DNA of 64,000 bases from Streptomyces cucumeris (GCF_024295805.1 NZ_JANCLX010000003.1:186001-250000), one strand, 5' to 3'; shown: positions 51,338-60,483, numbered from the stretch's first letter. Numbers and translations are program-made. The notes: a model not told the origin generated them from the letters alone.

Positions 51338-52401
51338 CCTCGTTGCTGGAGCGCCGTGCCGTACCCACACCGGCGCGCGGTCTGCGGGCCGGGTCCCTGG
51401 CCGTCGTCCTCGGTGTGGCGCTGCTGGCCGCGCTGACCGCGGCGGTGGCCTGGGGATCGACGTCCATCCCGCCCGGTGAGGTGTGGGGCGTGGTGTGGCG
51501 GCGGCTGTCCGGTGAGGCGCCACGGCCGGGGACGAACGACCTGATTGTCTGGCAACTGCGCTTCCCACGGGCGCTGTTGGCCGCGCTGGTGGGCGCCGGG
51601 CTCGGCCTCATCGGAACGGCGATGCAGGCCCTGGTCCGCAACCCGCTGGCCGATCCGTACTTCCTGGGCATCTCCAACGGCGCGTCCCTCGGGGCGGTCG
51701 CCGCGATCGTGCTGGGCCTGGGCACGGGCGGGGCGCTGGGGCTCGGTCTGTCGGGCGCGGCCTTCGCCGGAGCCCTCGCCACCTTCGCACTGGTGTGGGC
51801 GGTGGCCCGGCGCCGGGGAGGGTTCGCACCGCTGCGGCTGGTGCTGGCGGGGGTGGCGATCGGCCAGTTCCTCTCCGGCTTCACCAGCTATCTCGTGCTG
51901 CAGGCCGGGGACGAACAGCAGACGCACAGTGTGCTGTTCTGGCTGATGGGCAGTCTCAGCGGGGCCAACTGGCCACTGCTCGCCGCGCCCGCCGTCGCCG
52001 TCCCGGTCACGGCACTGTGGCTCCAGGCACGGGCCCGGGGGCTGAACGCCCTGGTCATGGGGGATGAGACGGCGGCCGGACTCGGAGTGGACCCCGCCCG
52101 GCTCCGCCGGGAACTGTTCACCCTCACCAGTCTGCTGACCGGGGTGCTGGTCGCCGTCTCGGGCGCCATCGCGTTCGTCGCCCTGATGGTCCCGCACGCC
52201 TGCCGTCTGGTGATCGGTGGCGACCACCGTCGGCTGCTGCCGGTCTCGGCGCTGTTCGGCGCGCTGTTGCTGGTGGTCGTGGACCTCGTCTGCCGTACGG
52301 CCATGGACACCCAGGAGCTGCCGGTGGGCGTGGTCACCTCGCTCATCGGGGCGCCCGCGCTGCTGTATCTGCTGGACCGACGGCTGGGGGCCGACAGTTG
52401 A
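51334..52401 (+). CDS. ABC transporter permease, FecCD family
   Basis: A 355-residue FecCD-type permease with about ten helices. IVWQLRFPRALLAALVGAGL, GTAMQALVRNPLADPYFLGISNG and FVALMVPHACRLVIGGDHRRLLP are the standard family blocks; the last contains the coupling helix for the ATPase. GTG at 51334 overlaps the lipoprotein stop and its own stop overlaps the ATPase start. With its neighbours it forms a complete iron-siderophore/B12-class importer. Confidence 0.93.
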   Translation: MTSLLERRAVPTPARGLRAGSLAVVLGVALLAALTAAVAWGSTSIPPGEVWGVVWRRLSGEAPRPGTNDLIVWQLRFPRALLAALVGAGLGLIGTAMQALVRNPLADPYFLGISNGASLGAVAAIVLGLGTGGALGLGLSGAAFAGALATFALVWAVARRRGGFAPLRLVLAGVAIGQFLSGFTSYLVLQAGDEQQTHSVLFWLMGSLSGANWPLLAAPAVAVPVTALWLQARARGLNALVMGDETAAGLGVDPARLRRELFTLTSLLTGVLVAVSGAIAFVALMVPHACRLVIGGDHRRLLPVSALFGALLLVVVDLVCRTAMDTQELPVGVVTSLIGAPALLYLLDRRLGADS

Positions 52402-53213
52402 GGATCGACATCGAGGACCTGCGGGTCGCCTACTCCGGCCGCACCGTGGTGGCGGGTGCCCGGCTGATCGCGGCCGAGGGTGAGATCACCGGTCTGGTCG
52501 GGCCGAACGGCAGTGGCAAGTCCACCCTGCTGCGTACCGTGTACCGGCATGTGAAACCCAGCGCGGGGCGGGTGCTGCTCGCCGGTCAGGACATCGGGCG
52601 GATGGCTCCGGCCGAATCGGCCAGGCATGTGGCGGCCCTGCCCCAGGAGCGGGGCGCCGACTTCGAACTCACCGTCCGCGAGGTCGTGGTGATGGGCCGC
52701 ACACCGTACAAGCGGGCCTTCGCCGGGGAGGATGCCGGGGACCGGGACATCGTCGCCAGGGCCCTCGCCGACGTCGGGATGGCGGACCAGGCCGGACGGC
52801 GGTTCACCGCGCTGTCCGGGGGCGAGCGCCAACGCGTGCTGCTGGCCCGCGCGTTCGCCCAGGACCCCGACGTCCTGGTGCTGGACGAGCCGACCAACCA
52901 CCTCGACGTCCGGCACCAGGTGGAGTTGCTGGCCCTGCTCCGCGCCCAGCGCCGTACGACACTGGTCTCGCTCCACGACCTCAACGCGGCCGCCGCCGTC
53001 TGCGACCGGCTGCACGTGCTGCACGCCGGATCCGTGATCGCCTCCGGACCACCGCGGGAGGTGCTCACCCCGGACCTGATGGCCGAGGCGTTCGGGGTGC
53101 GCGCGGCCGTCGTCGACCATCCGCTGACCGGGGATCCGCTGATCGCCTTCGACCACCGGACCCCGGCCGGGGCCGATAACAGCGCGGTGCCGTCCGGCAG
53201 CCCTGCTCACTGA
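52398..53213 (+). CDS. ABC transporter ATP-binding protein (FecE/FhuC-like)
   Basis: A 271-residue ATPase. Walker A GPNGSGKST is at residues 35-43, the signature LSGGERQRV near 136, Walker B DVLVLDEPTNHLD follows, and the H-loop is SLHDLN. These features are those of the ATPases of iron-siderophore importers. TTG at 52398 lies within the permease stop (TTGA). It is the third gene of the importer and is separated from the MFS gene by only 16 bases. Confidence 0.93.
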   Translation: MRIDIEDLRVAYSGRTVVAGARLIAAEGEITGLVGPNGSGKSTLLRTVYRHVKPSAGRVLLAGQDIGRMAPAESARHVAALPQERGADFELTVREVVVMGRTPYKRAFAGEDAGDRDIVARALADVGMADQAGRRFTALSGGERQRVLLARAFAQDPDVLVLDEPTNHLDVRHQVELLALLRAQRRTTLVSLHDLNAAAAVCDRLHVLHAGSVIASGPPREVLTPDLMAEAFGVRAAVVDHPLTGDPLIAFDHRTPAGADNSAVPSGSPAH

Positions 53214-53229
53214 CCTCGGGGAGCGAAGA

Positions 53230-54651
53230 GTGATACGCCGGAGTCCCGGTGGGAAACAGCGCGCGGACGACGCGCCCGTCAGCGAGGACCGCTGGGTGCT
53301 CGTGGCGCTGGCGGGCGCGCTGTCGTTCGTGGCAATGCTCGATATGAACATCGTCAACGTGGCGCTGGCGGACATCGCCGACAGCTTCGGGGTGTCCGCG
53401 GGGACCGCCCAGTGGGCCATGCTGGCCTATCAGCTCTCCGTGGTGTCCCTGCTGCTGCCGGTCGGCCGGTGGCTGGACGGTGTGGGGGCGCGCTCCGCCA
53501 CGCTGACCGCCACCACCGGCTTCGCGCTGTGCGGCCTCCTGGCCGCGGCCGCTCCCTGGACCGGCTGGCTCATCGCCGCCCGGCTCGCGCAAGGGGGCTT
53601 CGGCGCGGTGCTGTTCGTGCTGATGCCGGTGCTGGCGCTCCGGTCGGTGCGACCGGAGCGGCGGGGCCGCGCCATGAGCGTACCGGCGACCCTGGGCCCG
53701 CTGGGCGCGGTGACCGGGCCCGCCCTCGGCGGTCTGCTGATCGACCACTGGGGCTGGCACTCCGTCTTCCTGGTCAAGATTCCGTTCTGTGCGCTGGCCC
53801 TGGCCGTGGCCTGGCGGGTGCTGCCCCGGGACGCCGGACCACGGCCGCCCGATCGCCGGTCCATGGCGGACGCCCTGCTGGTGGCCACCGGTGTCGGTGT
53901 ACTGGTGCTGGCGTTGACACGGGCACCGCGCGGCGCGTGGTGGCTGTTGCTCGCGGCGGTCGCCGTGCCGCCGCTGTGGTGGTGGCTGCGCGGGACGGGC
54001 GGGCGTCCGGTCACCGGAGTACTGCGCACGGCGGGGCTGTTCCGGGCCCACGGGGCCGTACTGGCCCTCGCAGCCGGATTCGCGGCCATGCACTACGTCG
54101 TCGCCCTGCACCTCCAGCGGGACACCGGTCTCAGTGCCACGAGGACCGGACTGACCGTGCTCGCCTTCCCACTGGGCATGGGGCTGGCCGGACCGCTCGG
54201 CGGACGCCTCGCCGACCGGTACGGCCCCCGGCGGATCGCGGTCGCGGGTGCCTCGCTCACCACGACCGGACTGCTCCTGCTGCTGCTCCTGCCGCACGGT
54301 GGCTGGACGCCGCCGGAGGTGGCGTGGCGGCTGGCGCTGGCCGGTGCCGGAATGGGGCTGAACGGCGGCCCCACCCAGGCCCTGGTGATGGGCACCGCCC
54401 CACCGGACCGGGCCGCGACCGTGGGATCCACCGTGCAGCTCGCCCGCAGCCTCGGCTTCACCCTCGGCCCGGCCCTGGCGACGGCCGCCTGGGGGCTGAG
54501 CGGCGGGGCACGCGCGGGGCTGGCCCTGGCCGCCGCGTCCGCCTTCCTCGCCGTACCGCTGCTCGCGTGGTCCGGCGCCGGCACCACCGGCCGCACCGCA
54601 GCCGAGCCCGGGACATCATCCAACCGCCTTGTGAAGGAGCCCCGTTCATGA
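53230..54651 (+). CDS. MFS transporter, DHA2 family
   Basis: A 473-residue exporter. Helix 1 has FVAMLDMNIVNVALADIADSF, then VGRWLDGVGARSATL; the middle has HWGWHSVFLVKIPF in place of the commoner WRWVFLINVP. GTG at 53230 follows GGGGAG (53217-53222). It stands 16 bases after the importer ATPase gene and overlaps the P450 start by 4 bases, so import, export and P450 genes form one unit. It is the likely exporter of the isonitrile product. Confidence 0.9.
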   Translation: MIRRSPGGKQRADDAPVSEDRWVLVALAGALSFVAMLDMNIVNVALADIADSFGVSAGTAQWAMLAYQLSVVSLLLPVGRWLDGVGARSATLTATTGFALCGLLAAAAPWTGWLIAARLAQGGFGAVLFVLMPVLALRSVRPERRGRAMSVPATLGPLGAVTGPALGGLLIDHWGWHSVFLVKIPFCALALAVAWRVLPRDAGPRPPDRRSMADALLVATGVGVLVLALTRAPRGAWWLLLAAVAVPPLWWWLRGTGGRPVTGVLRTAGLFRAHGAVLALAAGFAAMHYVVALHLQRDTGLSATRTGLTVLAFPLGMGLAGPLGGRLADRYGPRRIAVAGASLTTTGLLLLLLLPHGGWTPPEVAWRLALAGAGMGLNGGPTQALVMGTAPPDRAATVGSTVQLARSLGFTLGPALATAAWGLSGGARAGLALAAASAFLAVPLLAWSGAGTTGRTAAEPGTSSNRLVKEPRS

Positions 54652-55904
54652 CCATCCAGGAGCCCGGGACCGCGGACGACCCCCGGACCGGACCCGTGCC
54701 GCTGATGGGCTGCCCCTACAAGGCCGACCCGTATCCCCTCTACGAGCGGATGCGCGAGGCGGGCCCGGTGCACCGTGTCCTCTTCCCCAGCGGAGTGCGG
54801 GCCTGGCTCGTCACCGGCTACGAGGCCGCCCACTCCGCGCTCAACGACGACCGTCTGGGCAAGAACCACGACCGGGGCAACGACCGCTGGCGCGCCCGGG
54901 CCTCGATCATGCCGGAGCCGCAGCACTCCCAGCTCCAGGTGCACCTCCTCCACCAGGACCCGCCCCGCCACACCCATATGCGGCGCCTGGTCACCGACGC
55001 GTTCGCCCCGCGCCGCGTCGAACGGCTGCTCCCCCGCTTCCAGGAGATGGCCGACGCGCTCGTCGACGCCCTGCCCGCGACCGGCCCCGCCGACCTGGTC
55101 ACCGGCTTCGCCGCCGACTACCCCTTCCAGGTCCTGGCGGAGGTGATCGGCCTCCCGCGGGAGCTCGCGGCCCGGTTCGACCGCGACTGGGGCAAGGTCG
55201 TCCAGCCGGTCGGCCCCACCGACCCCGGACGGCCGCGGTACGAGGCGCGGCTGCACGGCCTCCAGGGCTATATCGCCGACATCGTCGCGCACAAGCGGGC
55301 GCGGGAGGACGACGACCTGCTCAGCCGCCTGGTCATGGCCCGGGACCGTGGTGAACTGTCCCCGGAGGAGCTGGACTCCATGATCTTCCAGTTGCTGGTG
55401 GCGGGCCAGGAGCCGGTGACCAACCAGATCACCACGGCGCTGATCGCCCTCCTCCGCCACCCGGAGCAACTGGCCTCCCTGCGGGAGGATCCGGCGCTCC
55501 TCCCCGGCGCGGTCGAGGAACTCCTCCGCTACGACAGCGCCTTCGAACTCACCACCTGGCGCTTCTTCGACGAGGACAGCGACCTCCAGGGAACCGGGGT
55601 CCCGGCCGGTGACTCCGTGATCGTCTCGCTGTGCGCGGCCAACCGCGATCCGCGCCGCTTCCCCCACCCGGACACCCTCGACTTCCGCCGCAGCCCCAAC
55701 CCCCACCTCGCCTTCGGCCACGGCATCCACTTCTGCCCGGGCGCGGCACTCGCCCGGGCCGAACTACGGGTCGCTCTCGGCACCCTGCTCACCCGTCTCC
55801 CCGGACTGCGGCTTGCCGTCGACGACGCGCGGATCGAGTGGATCCCGGCCGTCCTCGGCCGTGGCGCCCTCCATCTGCCCGTCCACTACGACCGACGCCT
55901 GTGA
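54648..55904 (+). CDS. Cytochrome P450 with a proline in the I-helix Thr position
   Basis: A 418-residue bacterial P450. The heme loop FGHGIHFCPGA has Cys363 as the ligand and ExxR is in EELLRYD. The I-helix reads VAGQEPVTN (Ala252-Gly253-Gln254-Glu255-Pro256), where the family usually has an AGxET pattern, so the oxygen-activating Thr is replaced by Pro. This can accompany unusual chemistry (coupling, dehydration). ATG at 54648 overlaps the MFS stop. It is followed by the isocyanide synthase gene, making tyrosine- or tryptophan-derived isonitrile oxidation or coupling its likely task. Confidence 0.92.
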   Translation: MTIQEPGTADDPRTGPVPLMGCPYKADPYPLYERMREAGPVHRVLFPSGVRAWLVTGYEAAHSALNDDRLGKNHDRGNDRWRARASIMPEPQHSQLQVHLLHQDPPRHTHMRRLVTDAFAPRRVERLLPRFQEMADALVDALPATGPADLVTGFAADYPFQVLAEVIGLPRELAARFDRDWGKVVQPVGPTDPGRPRYEARLHGLQGYIADIVAHKRAREDDDLLSRLVMARDRGELSPEELDSMIFQLLVAGQEPVTNQITTALIALLRHPEQLASLREDPALLPGAVEELLRYDSAFELTTWRFFDEDSDLQGTGVPAGDSVIVSLCAANRDPRRFPHPDTLDFRRSPNPHLAFGHGIHFCPGAALARAELRVALGTLLTRLPGLRLAVDDARIEWIPAVLGRGALHLPVHYDRRL

Positions 55905-56065
55905 CACCGCCGCCCGCTCCGCGTCGGTCCGGCTGACACCCCGTCCGGCCGACACCGCATCCGACGGACACTCCGTCCGACCGACGGCGCCCGGCCGCGT
56001 CCGCGGCACGGCGCGCGCCGTCATGCCCGTATGCCTCCCGCCCGTATGCCTCCCGGAGGAACTCC

Positions 56066-57025
56066 ATGCCGTCCACCACCGCGCCCACCACCCTCGCCAC
56101 GGACACCGGCGCCGCGATCCTGAGCCTGCTCCTGCCCCACCACCGGACGACCGGACGGGACACCGTCTCCCCCGCGATGTTCCCGCACCAGCTCCGCCAG
56201 ATCACCGACTTCGTCCGCGCGGGCGCCCCGGTCCGCTTCACCCTGCCGGGCTTCCCCTGCAAGTCCCCCAACCCCGCCAAGGTGCTCGGCCACCTCCCCG
56301 ATATGGGCGAACGCCTCTCCCTCACCTTCCTCGACGCCCTGTGCACACGGATCGCGCGGATCCATCCGCCCGGCGCGCGTATGGTGATCTGCTCCGACGG
56401 CCATGTCTTCAGCGACCTCATCGACGTACCCGACCACCACGTCGACGCCTACGCGGACGAACTCCGCGCCCTCATCCGCCGACTCGGCCTGGAGCGGCTG
56501 TCCGTCTTCGATCTGCGGGACGTCCTCGGCGACCTCCCGCACGACGCCAGACGCGCCCACGTCGACGCGGAGTACGCCCCCGCCCTGGAATCGCTGCGCG
56601 CCGACGTCCGCAGGGACGACGACACCCTCGCCCTCTACCGCGGCATCACCCGTTTCCTCGTCGAGGACACCCCCGACTACCCCGGCACCCGCTCCGCCCT
56701 CCAACGCCGCTGCCGGCAGCGGGCCTACGGAGTCATCCGGCGCAGCCGCGCATGGGGTGACCTCGTCGCCGACCACCATCCGCACTCCGTACGCCTGTCC
56801 ATCCACCCGCAGCCGGTCGGCGCCACCAAATTCGGCATCCGCCTCCTCGACGCGCCCGATGCCTGGACCACCCCCTGGCACGCGTCCGCCCTGCGCCGCG
56901 CCGACGGTAGCTGGACCCTCATGCCCCGTGCCGGAGCGGCGCAGCGGGGGCGGCTGGTCTCACGGGACGGCAGACCGAGCCACTTCATCCAGGACCGACC
57001 CCTGGGACGGCACCCGGAACGGTAG
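56066..57025 (+). CDS. Isocyanide synthase, DIT1/PvcA family
   Basis: A 319-residue protein with the DIT1/PvcA signature: TLPGFPCKSPNPAKVLG near residues 59-75 followed by LPDMGE, ICSDGHVFSD near 110, and C-terminal RLSIHPQP, KFGIRLLD and WTTPWHAS. PvcA-type enzymes turn the amino group of tyrosine or tryptophan into an isonitrile using a pentose phosphate (ribulose 5-phosphate). ATG at 56066 follows GGAGGA eight bases away. The 160 bases before it hold a duplicated CCCGTATGCCTCCCG. No PvcB-type oxygenase is next to it; the upstream P450 may take that step. Product and metal are not known. Confidence 0.9.
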   Translation: MPSTTAPTTLATDTGAAILSLLLPHHRTTGRDTVSPAMFPHQLRQITDFVRAGAPVRFTLPGFPCKSPNPAKVLGHLPDMGERLSLTFLDALCTRIARIHPPGARMVICSDGHVFSDLIDVPDHHVDAYADELRALIRRLGLERLSVFDLRDVLGDLPHDARRAHVDAEYAPALESLRADVRRDDDTLALYRGITRFLVEDTPDYPGTRSALQRRCRQRAYGVIRRSRAWGDLVADHHPHSVRLSIHPQPVGATKFGIRLLDAPDAWTTPWHASALRRADGSWTLMPRAGAAQRGRLVSRDGRPSHFIQDRPLGRHPER

Positions 57026-57054
57026 GCACCACCGGCATGCGGCCCCGCACGACC

Positions 57055-57090
57055 GGGATACCGGCGCCCATGGCGGCGCGCCGGTTTCCC
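57055..57090. terminator. Bidirectional terminator
   Basis: An 8-bp stem (ACCGGCGC / GCGCCGGT), extended by four more pairs beyond one mismatch, lies between the convergent isocyanide synthase and arginine deiminase genes. Confidence 0.6.
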
Positions 57091-57101
57091 GGGGCAAGGC
57101 C

Positions 57102-59033
57102 CTACGCCGTGGGCCACCACGGCGCGGTGGCGTCACGCAGTGTGTTGGTGCCGCAGTGCACCTCGCCCATGCCGATGTGGTACGTGTACCAGTCGTCGAT
57201 GTAGGACGTGGTGAAGCCCGCCTTCGCGTAGACGGAGTTCACGGCCTCGGTGAAGATGTCCCGGCCGCCGATGACCGGGCCCCACTGCCGGGGCGCGAGG
57301 TAGCGCGTCGGGCTGAGCAGGACGCCGTTGACCGCACCGGGGATATAGGCGCTCTTCCGTGAGACGGCGGCCTGCCGTGTGGCACCGCGTTCGGCACGGC
57401 CGTCGGCACGGCTGTCGTCACCGCCGAGCTGGCTGAACCGGCGCAGCGTATCGGGGCCCATGCGCCGCAGCTTGCGGCTGCCGCTGAGGCTGCCACGCTC
57501 GTCGTCGCGCATGTACAGGCCGGGAACCTTGACGATCTCCGCGTCGGTGATGCCGGTCTCCCGCTTGAGGATGTCCAGGTTCGCCTTGATGCGGGCGGCC
57601 GCCAGCTTGTTGTCGGAGCGGAACGTGGCCTTGGCGAGGACCTTGTCGATGGTCTCCTTGGGCGCCGGGATGTCGGCGGAGCGCGGCACGGAGAACATCT
57701 TCTCGCCGCCGTGACCGTCCCGCTTGGCCTTGCGCAACAGCTCCATACCGGCCGCCGGGTCGGCGACGCCGATCCGCCAGCCGCGCTCGGTGTCCGAAGG
57801 CAGGAACTGGATGAACTCGTCCACGTGCCCGACCGAGAGCCAGGATGTGTCGAGCAGCAGCGGCGCCTGCGCGCCCTGGGAGGACAGGAACGTACGCATC
57901 GCCTTGGCGGGCTTGATGCCGGTGTCGGCGCGGTAGCCCTGGATGATCCGCCCGGCGGGGTAGCTCTTGCCGCCCAGGGTGTACGGCGGGATGGTCTCCA
58001 GGTTGCCCATGGAGTTGAGCGTCCACCCCTCGTCGTTCTCCACCCCGCTGACCTGGACCACGCCCACATCCGGACCGCGCAACTTCTCGAACAGCTCGCG
58101 CCCGGCCTCCCGGTCGGGCTGCGCGGAGCGGATCAGGACGCGCATCACCTGCTGCTTGCCCCCCGGACCCGGCATGCTCGCGTACGCGGGCTCGACGAAG
58201 TCCTGCGCCCAGACGTCGCCGTACTTGGTGAAGGTGGTCAGGGGCTTGCTGATCCCGGCCTTCTTCGCCTGCTCGGCCAGGTCCTTGACGAACTTTCGCT
58301 GGGCGCGGCCGTAGTCGCCGCCGCCGGACACCTTGGTGACGAGGAGTTCCTCGGCCCGCTGGAGGTGGTGGTGGGTGAGCACGGGGGCGGTGCGCAGCAC
58401 GACGTCGTCGGAGCGGGACGTGCCGCTGGCGGTGACCGTGAAGCGGACCTTCACCTCTCCGTTCCACTTCCGCGCGTCGCGCACGACGTCGATCGCCTCG
58501 ATGCCCAGCTCGACACCGGAGCGCAGCTCCTTCGTGGACAGCCGGTCGGTGGGCCGCAGCAGGGACCAGCGTCCCTCGCGCTTGATGAACAGGCGGGACT
58601 TCTTGGCGCCGGTGCCGACCGTCTTGACGGTGCCGTGGCTGCCCGCCGGGGTCCGGGGCAGCGGTACGGTCGTGAGCCGGGCCAGGTCGGCGGCGTCGCG
58701 CGCGCCGTTGACCTTTGCGTCCGACGCGTCGTTGCACCGGGCCAGCTTGGCGTCCGAAAGCGGCCTTCCCCGTGCGTCCTTGACCGGGCAGCGCTTGGCG
58801 TCGTCGTCGACGTTCGGCAGCACGATCGCGCCCCGCCGGCTGGTCCAGGTGTTCTCGCCGTCGGTGTCGGTGGCGCCCTCGATGGAGCCGTCCCGGTTCA
58901 CATCGGCGCGCAGGTCGGGTACCTGTGGCGTGGCCGAGGTGCCGTTTTCGGCGACGGCGGTGGCGCCCGTGGACGCGAGGACCCCGGCGATGCCGGTCGC
59001 CAGCGCGATGTTTCTCCATCGGTGCGTGCGCAC
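57102..59033 (-). CDS. Secreted protein-arginine deiminase family protein
   Basis: A 643-residue exported protein. The signal peptide is RTHRWRN followed by a hydrophobic core ending ATAVAE. The C-terminal half follows animal-type protein-arginine deiminases: YGDVWAQDFVEPAY (substrate Asp), SVGHVDEFIQFLP (catalytic His and Asp), and MGEVHCGTN near the end with Cys627 as nucleophile (Cys645 in PAD4). A calcium-type DVNRDGSIEGATDTDGE stretch is near the mature N-terminus. It would convert protein arginine to citrulline outside the cell. GTG at 59033 follows AAGGAGGAGAA. A hairpin separates it from the lanthipeptide operon. Confidence 0.9.
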   Translation of the reverse strand: MRTHRWRNIALATGIAGVLASTGATAVAENGTSATPQVPDLRADVNRDGSIEGATDTDGENTWTSRRGAIVLPNVDDDAKRCPVKDARGRPLSDAKLARCNDASDAKVNGARDAADLARLTTVPLPRTPAGSHGTVKTVGTGAKKSRLFIKREGRWSLLRPTDRLSTKELRSGVELGIEAIDVVRDARKWNGEVKVRFTVTASGTSRSDDVVLRTAPVLTHHHLQRAEELLVTKVSGGGDYGRAQRKFVKDLAEQAKKAGISKPLTTFTKYGDVWAQDFVEPAYASMPGPGGKQQVMRVLIRSAQPDREAGRELFEKLRGPDVGVVQVSGVENDEGWTLNSMGNLETIPPYTLGGKSYPAGRIIQGYRADTGIKPAKAMRTFLSSQGAQAPLLLDTSWLSVGHVDEFIQFLPSDTERGWRIGVADPAAGMELLRKAKRDGHGGEKMFSVPRSADIPAPKETIDKVLAKATFRSDNKLAAARIKANLDILKRETGITDAEIVKVPGLYMRDDERGSLSGSRKLRRMGPDTLRRFSQLGGDDSRADGRAERGATRQAAVSRKSAYIPGAVNGVLLSPTRYLAPRQWGPVIGGRDIFTEAVNSVYAKAGFTTSYIDDWYTYHIGMGEVHCGTNTLRDATAPWWPTA

Positions 59034-59179
59034 AGTTCTCCTCCTTGCTCCCGGCCCTCCGATCAGGTGTGCGAGGGCCACCGAAGAACAAGAGGGCCAC
59101 GGGGGCGGTCAGGTTGACCCGAGAGGAGGAAAGAGGCGCCAGGAAAAGGAATTTGACGGTGAGACAGATGACGACAGTT

Positions 59180-59205
59180 CCCCGCCCTGCCCTCTCCGGG
59201 CGGGG
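59180..59205 (-). terminator. Terminator after the LanC gene
   Basis: CCCCGCCC and GGGCGGGG form an 8-bp stem with a 10-base loop, just downstream of the LanC stop and upstream of the deiminase promoter region. It suggests that the deiminase has its own transcript. Confidence 0.5.
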
Positions 59206-59219
59206 CGGGGAGGCTCGGT

Positions 59220-60479
59220 TCACCGCAGTCCGAAGCAGGGCTGCCAGAGCCGTGGGGCCTCGGGGTGGGCGGCGCTCAGCAGGGCGCACAGCGGGCCGGT
59301 GGCGTCCGCCAGTGGCCCCGCGGGCCGGATGCCGAGTGCGCGTAGCCGGGGCAATCGCTGCCGCAGCCGGGCGCTGAGCCCGTCGCGGAGGGTGGCGGCG
59401 GCCGGGAGCCCGGCGTGCCGGGCGAAGGCGTCGGCCACGGCGAGCACACCTCCCGCGCCGTGGCAGAGGCCCAGCAGATCGGACGGGTCCTCGCCGTGGA
59501 GATGGAACTCCGGGTCGTAGTGGTCGGCCAGGGTGGTGAACGCGTCGGCCGCCCATGCGGCCGACCGCCGGTCGCCGAGCGCGTCGGCGGCGTCCCAGAC
59601 CGCCCAGGACACGCCGGGGTTGCCGTAGCACCATGCCTGGCGGGGGCGGGCCCCCGGCGGCGGGGGGCCGTGCCGTTCCGCGTCGTCCCAACTGCGGATG
59701 GCCCGGGCGTCGTCGAAGGACTGCCCGATCAGCCACCGGGTGGTGTGCCGCAGTGCGCGGACGGTCGCGGGGTCCGGGCCCACCGTACGGACCAGGGCGG
59801 TGAGCGCGGCGGTGAGGCCCGCCACCCCGTGTCCCATACCGGTGTTGATCCGGCCTTCGAGCCGGCCCAGTCGAGGATGTCCGGCGTATCCGGCGACCCG
59901 CAGACGGCTCAGTTCCCGGTCCGCGCAGAGCGCCGTCAGATGGCCGGCGAGCGGAGCGAGGGCCGGGAGCTCGGTCACACCGTCCGCGAGCAGCGCCAGG
60001 AGGGTGCCGGACGGGCCGACGATCAGGTCGTGGTCGTCGAACCGGACGCCCTCGGTGCGCCACGGGCGGGCGGCCGTGGCCCGGAGCAGATGGTCGCGCA
60101 GCCGGTCGGCGGCGCGGTGCAGCGGCGGGTGGATCCGGGCGGCCAGCCGCAGCCCGACGAGTGTGCCGCTCAACCCCCCGTCGTGCAGGCCCATGTGATT
60201 CGCTCCGCCGCCGACGGTGCGGGTCCAGGCCGCGACGGCCCCGCGCACCACGGCGCCGTGTTCACCCGTGGTGTCCCTCAGCAGACAGCCCAGGGCGGGG
60301 ATCCCCGGACCGCCGGATCCGGGTGCCACCGGTGGCGGGTCGCCGCCCTCCCGAGTCCGGGTCCGGGCCCAGGTGTCGAGCAGCGCCACGGCGAGTGTGA
60401 CGACCTCACCGTGGCCGGACGTCTTCGGGGAACCAGCCGCCCTGGCGGTGCCGGACGGCTGGTCCTGGCTATCCGGCAC
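59220..60479 (-). CDS. Lanthipeptide cyclase (LanC-like)
   Basis: A 419-residue LanC-fold protein of repeated alpha-hairpins. The zinc site is complete: Cys284 in WCYGNPG and Cys339-His340 in LCHGAGG. NTGMGHGVAG is the conserved central motif. LanC adds cysteine thiols to dehydrated Ser/Thr of the precursor to form lanthionine rings. GTG at 60479 begins only 4 bases after the precursor stop, with no good ribosome site, so translation is probably coupled. It stands at the end of a four-gene minus-strand operon (SpaB_C-type protein, LanB, precursor, LanC). Confidence 0.92.
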   Translation of the reverse strand: MPDSQDQPSGTARAAGSPKTSGHGEVVTLAVALLDTWARTRTREGGDPPPVAPGSGGPGIPALGCLLRDTTGEHGAVVRGAVAAWTRTVGGGANHMGLHDGGLSGTLVGLRLAARIHPPLHRAADRLRDHLLRATAARPWRTEGVRFDDHDLIVGPSGTLLALLADGVTELPALAPLAGHLTALCADRELSRLRVAGYAGHPRLGRLEGRINTGMGHGVAGLTAALTALVRTVGPDPATVRALRHTTRWLIGQSFDDARAIRSWDDAERHGPPPPGARPRQAWCYGNPGVSWAVWDAADALGDRRSAAWAADAFTTLADHYDPEFHLHGEDPSDLLGLCHGAGGVLAVADAFARHAGLPAAATLRDGLSARLRQRLPRLRALGIRPAGPLADATGPLCALLSAAHPEAPRLWQPCFGLR

Positions 60480-60483
60480 GGAC

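Noticed and set aside
57102..60479. Arginine deiminase as a tailoring enzyme of the lanthipeptide
   Set aside because: The deiminase has a secretion signal and its own ribosome site, and a hairpin at 59180-59205 follows LanC. The precursor core has only one Arg. Linkage by position alone is too weak.
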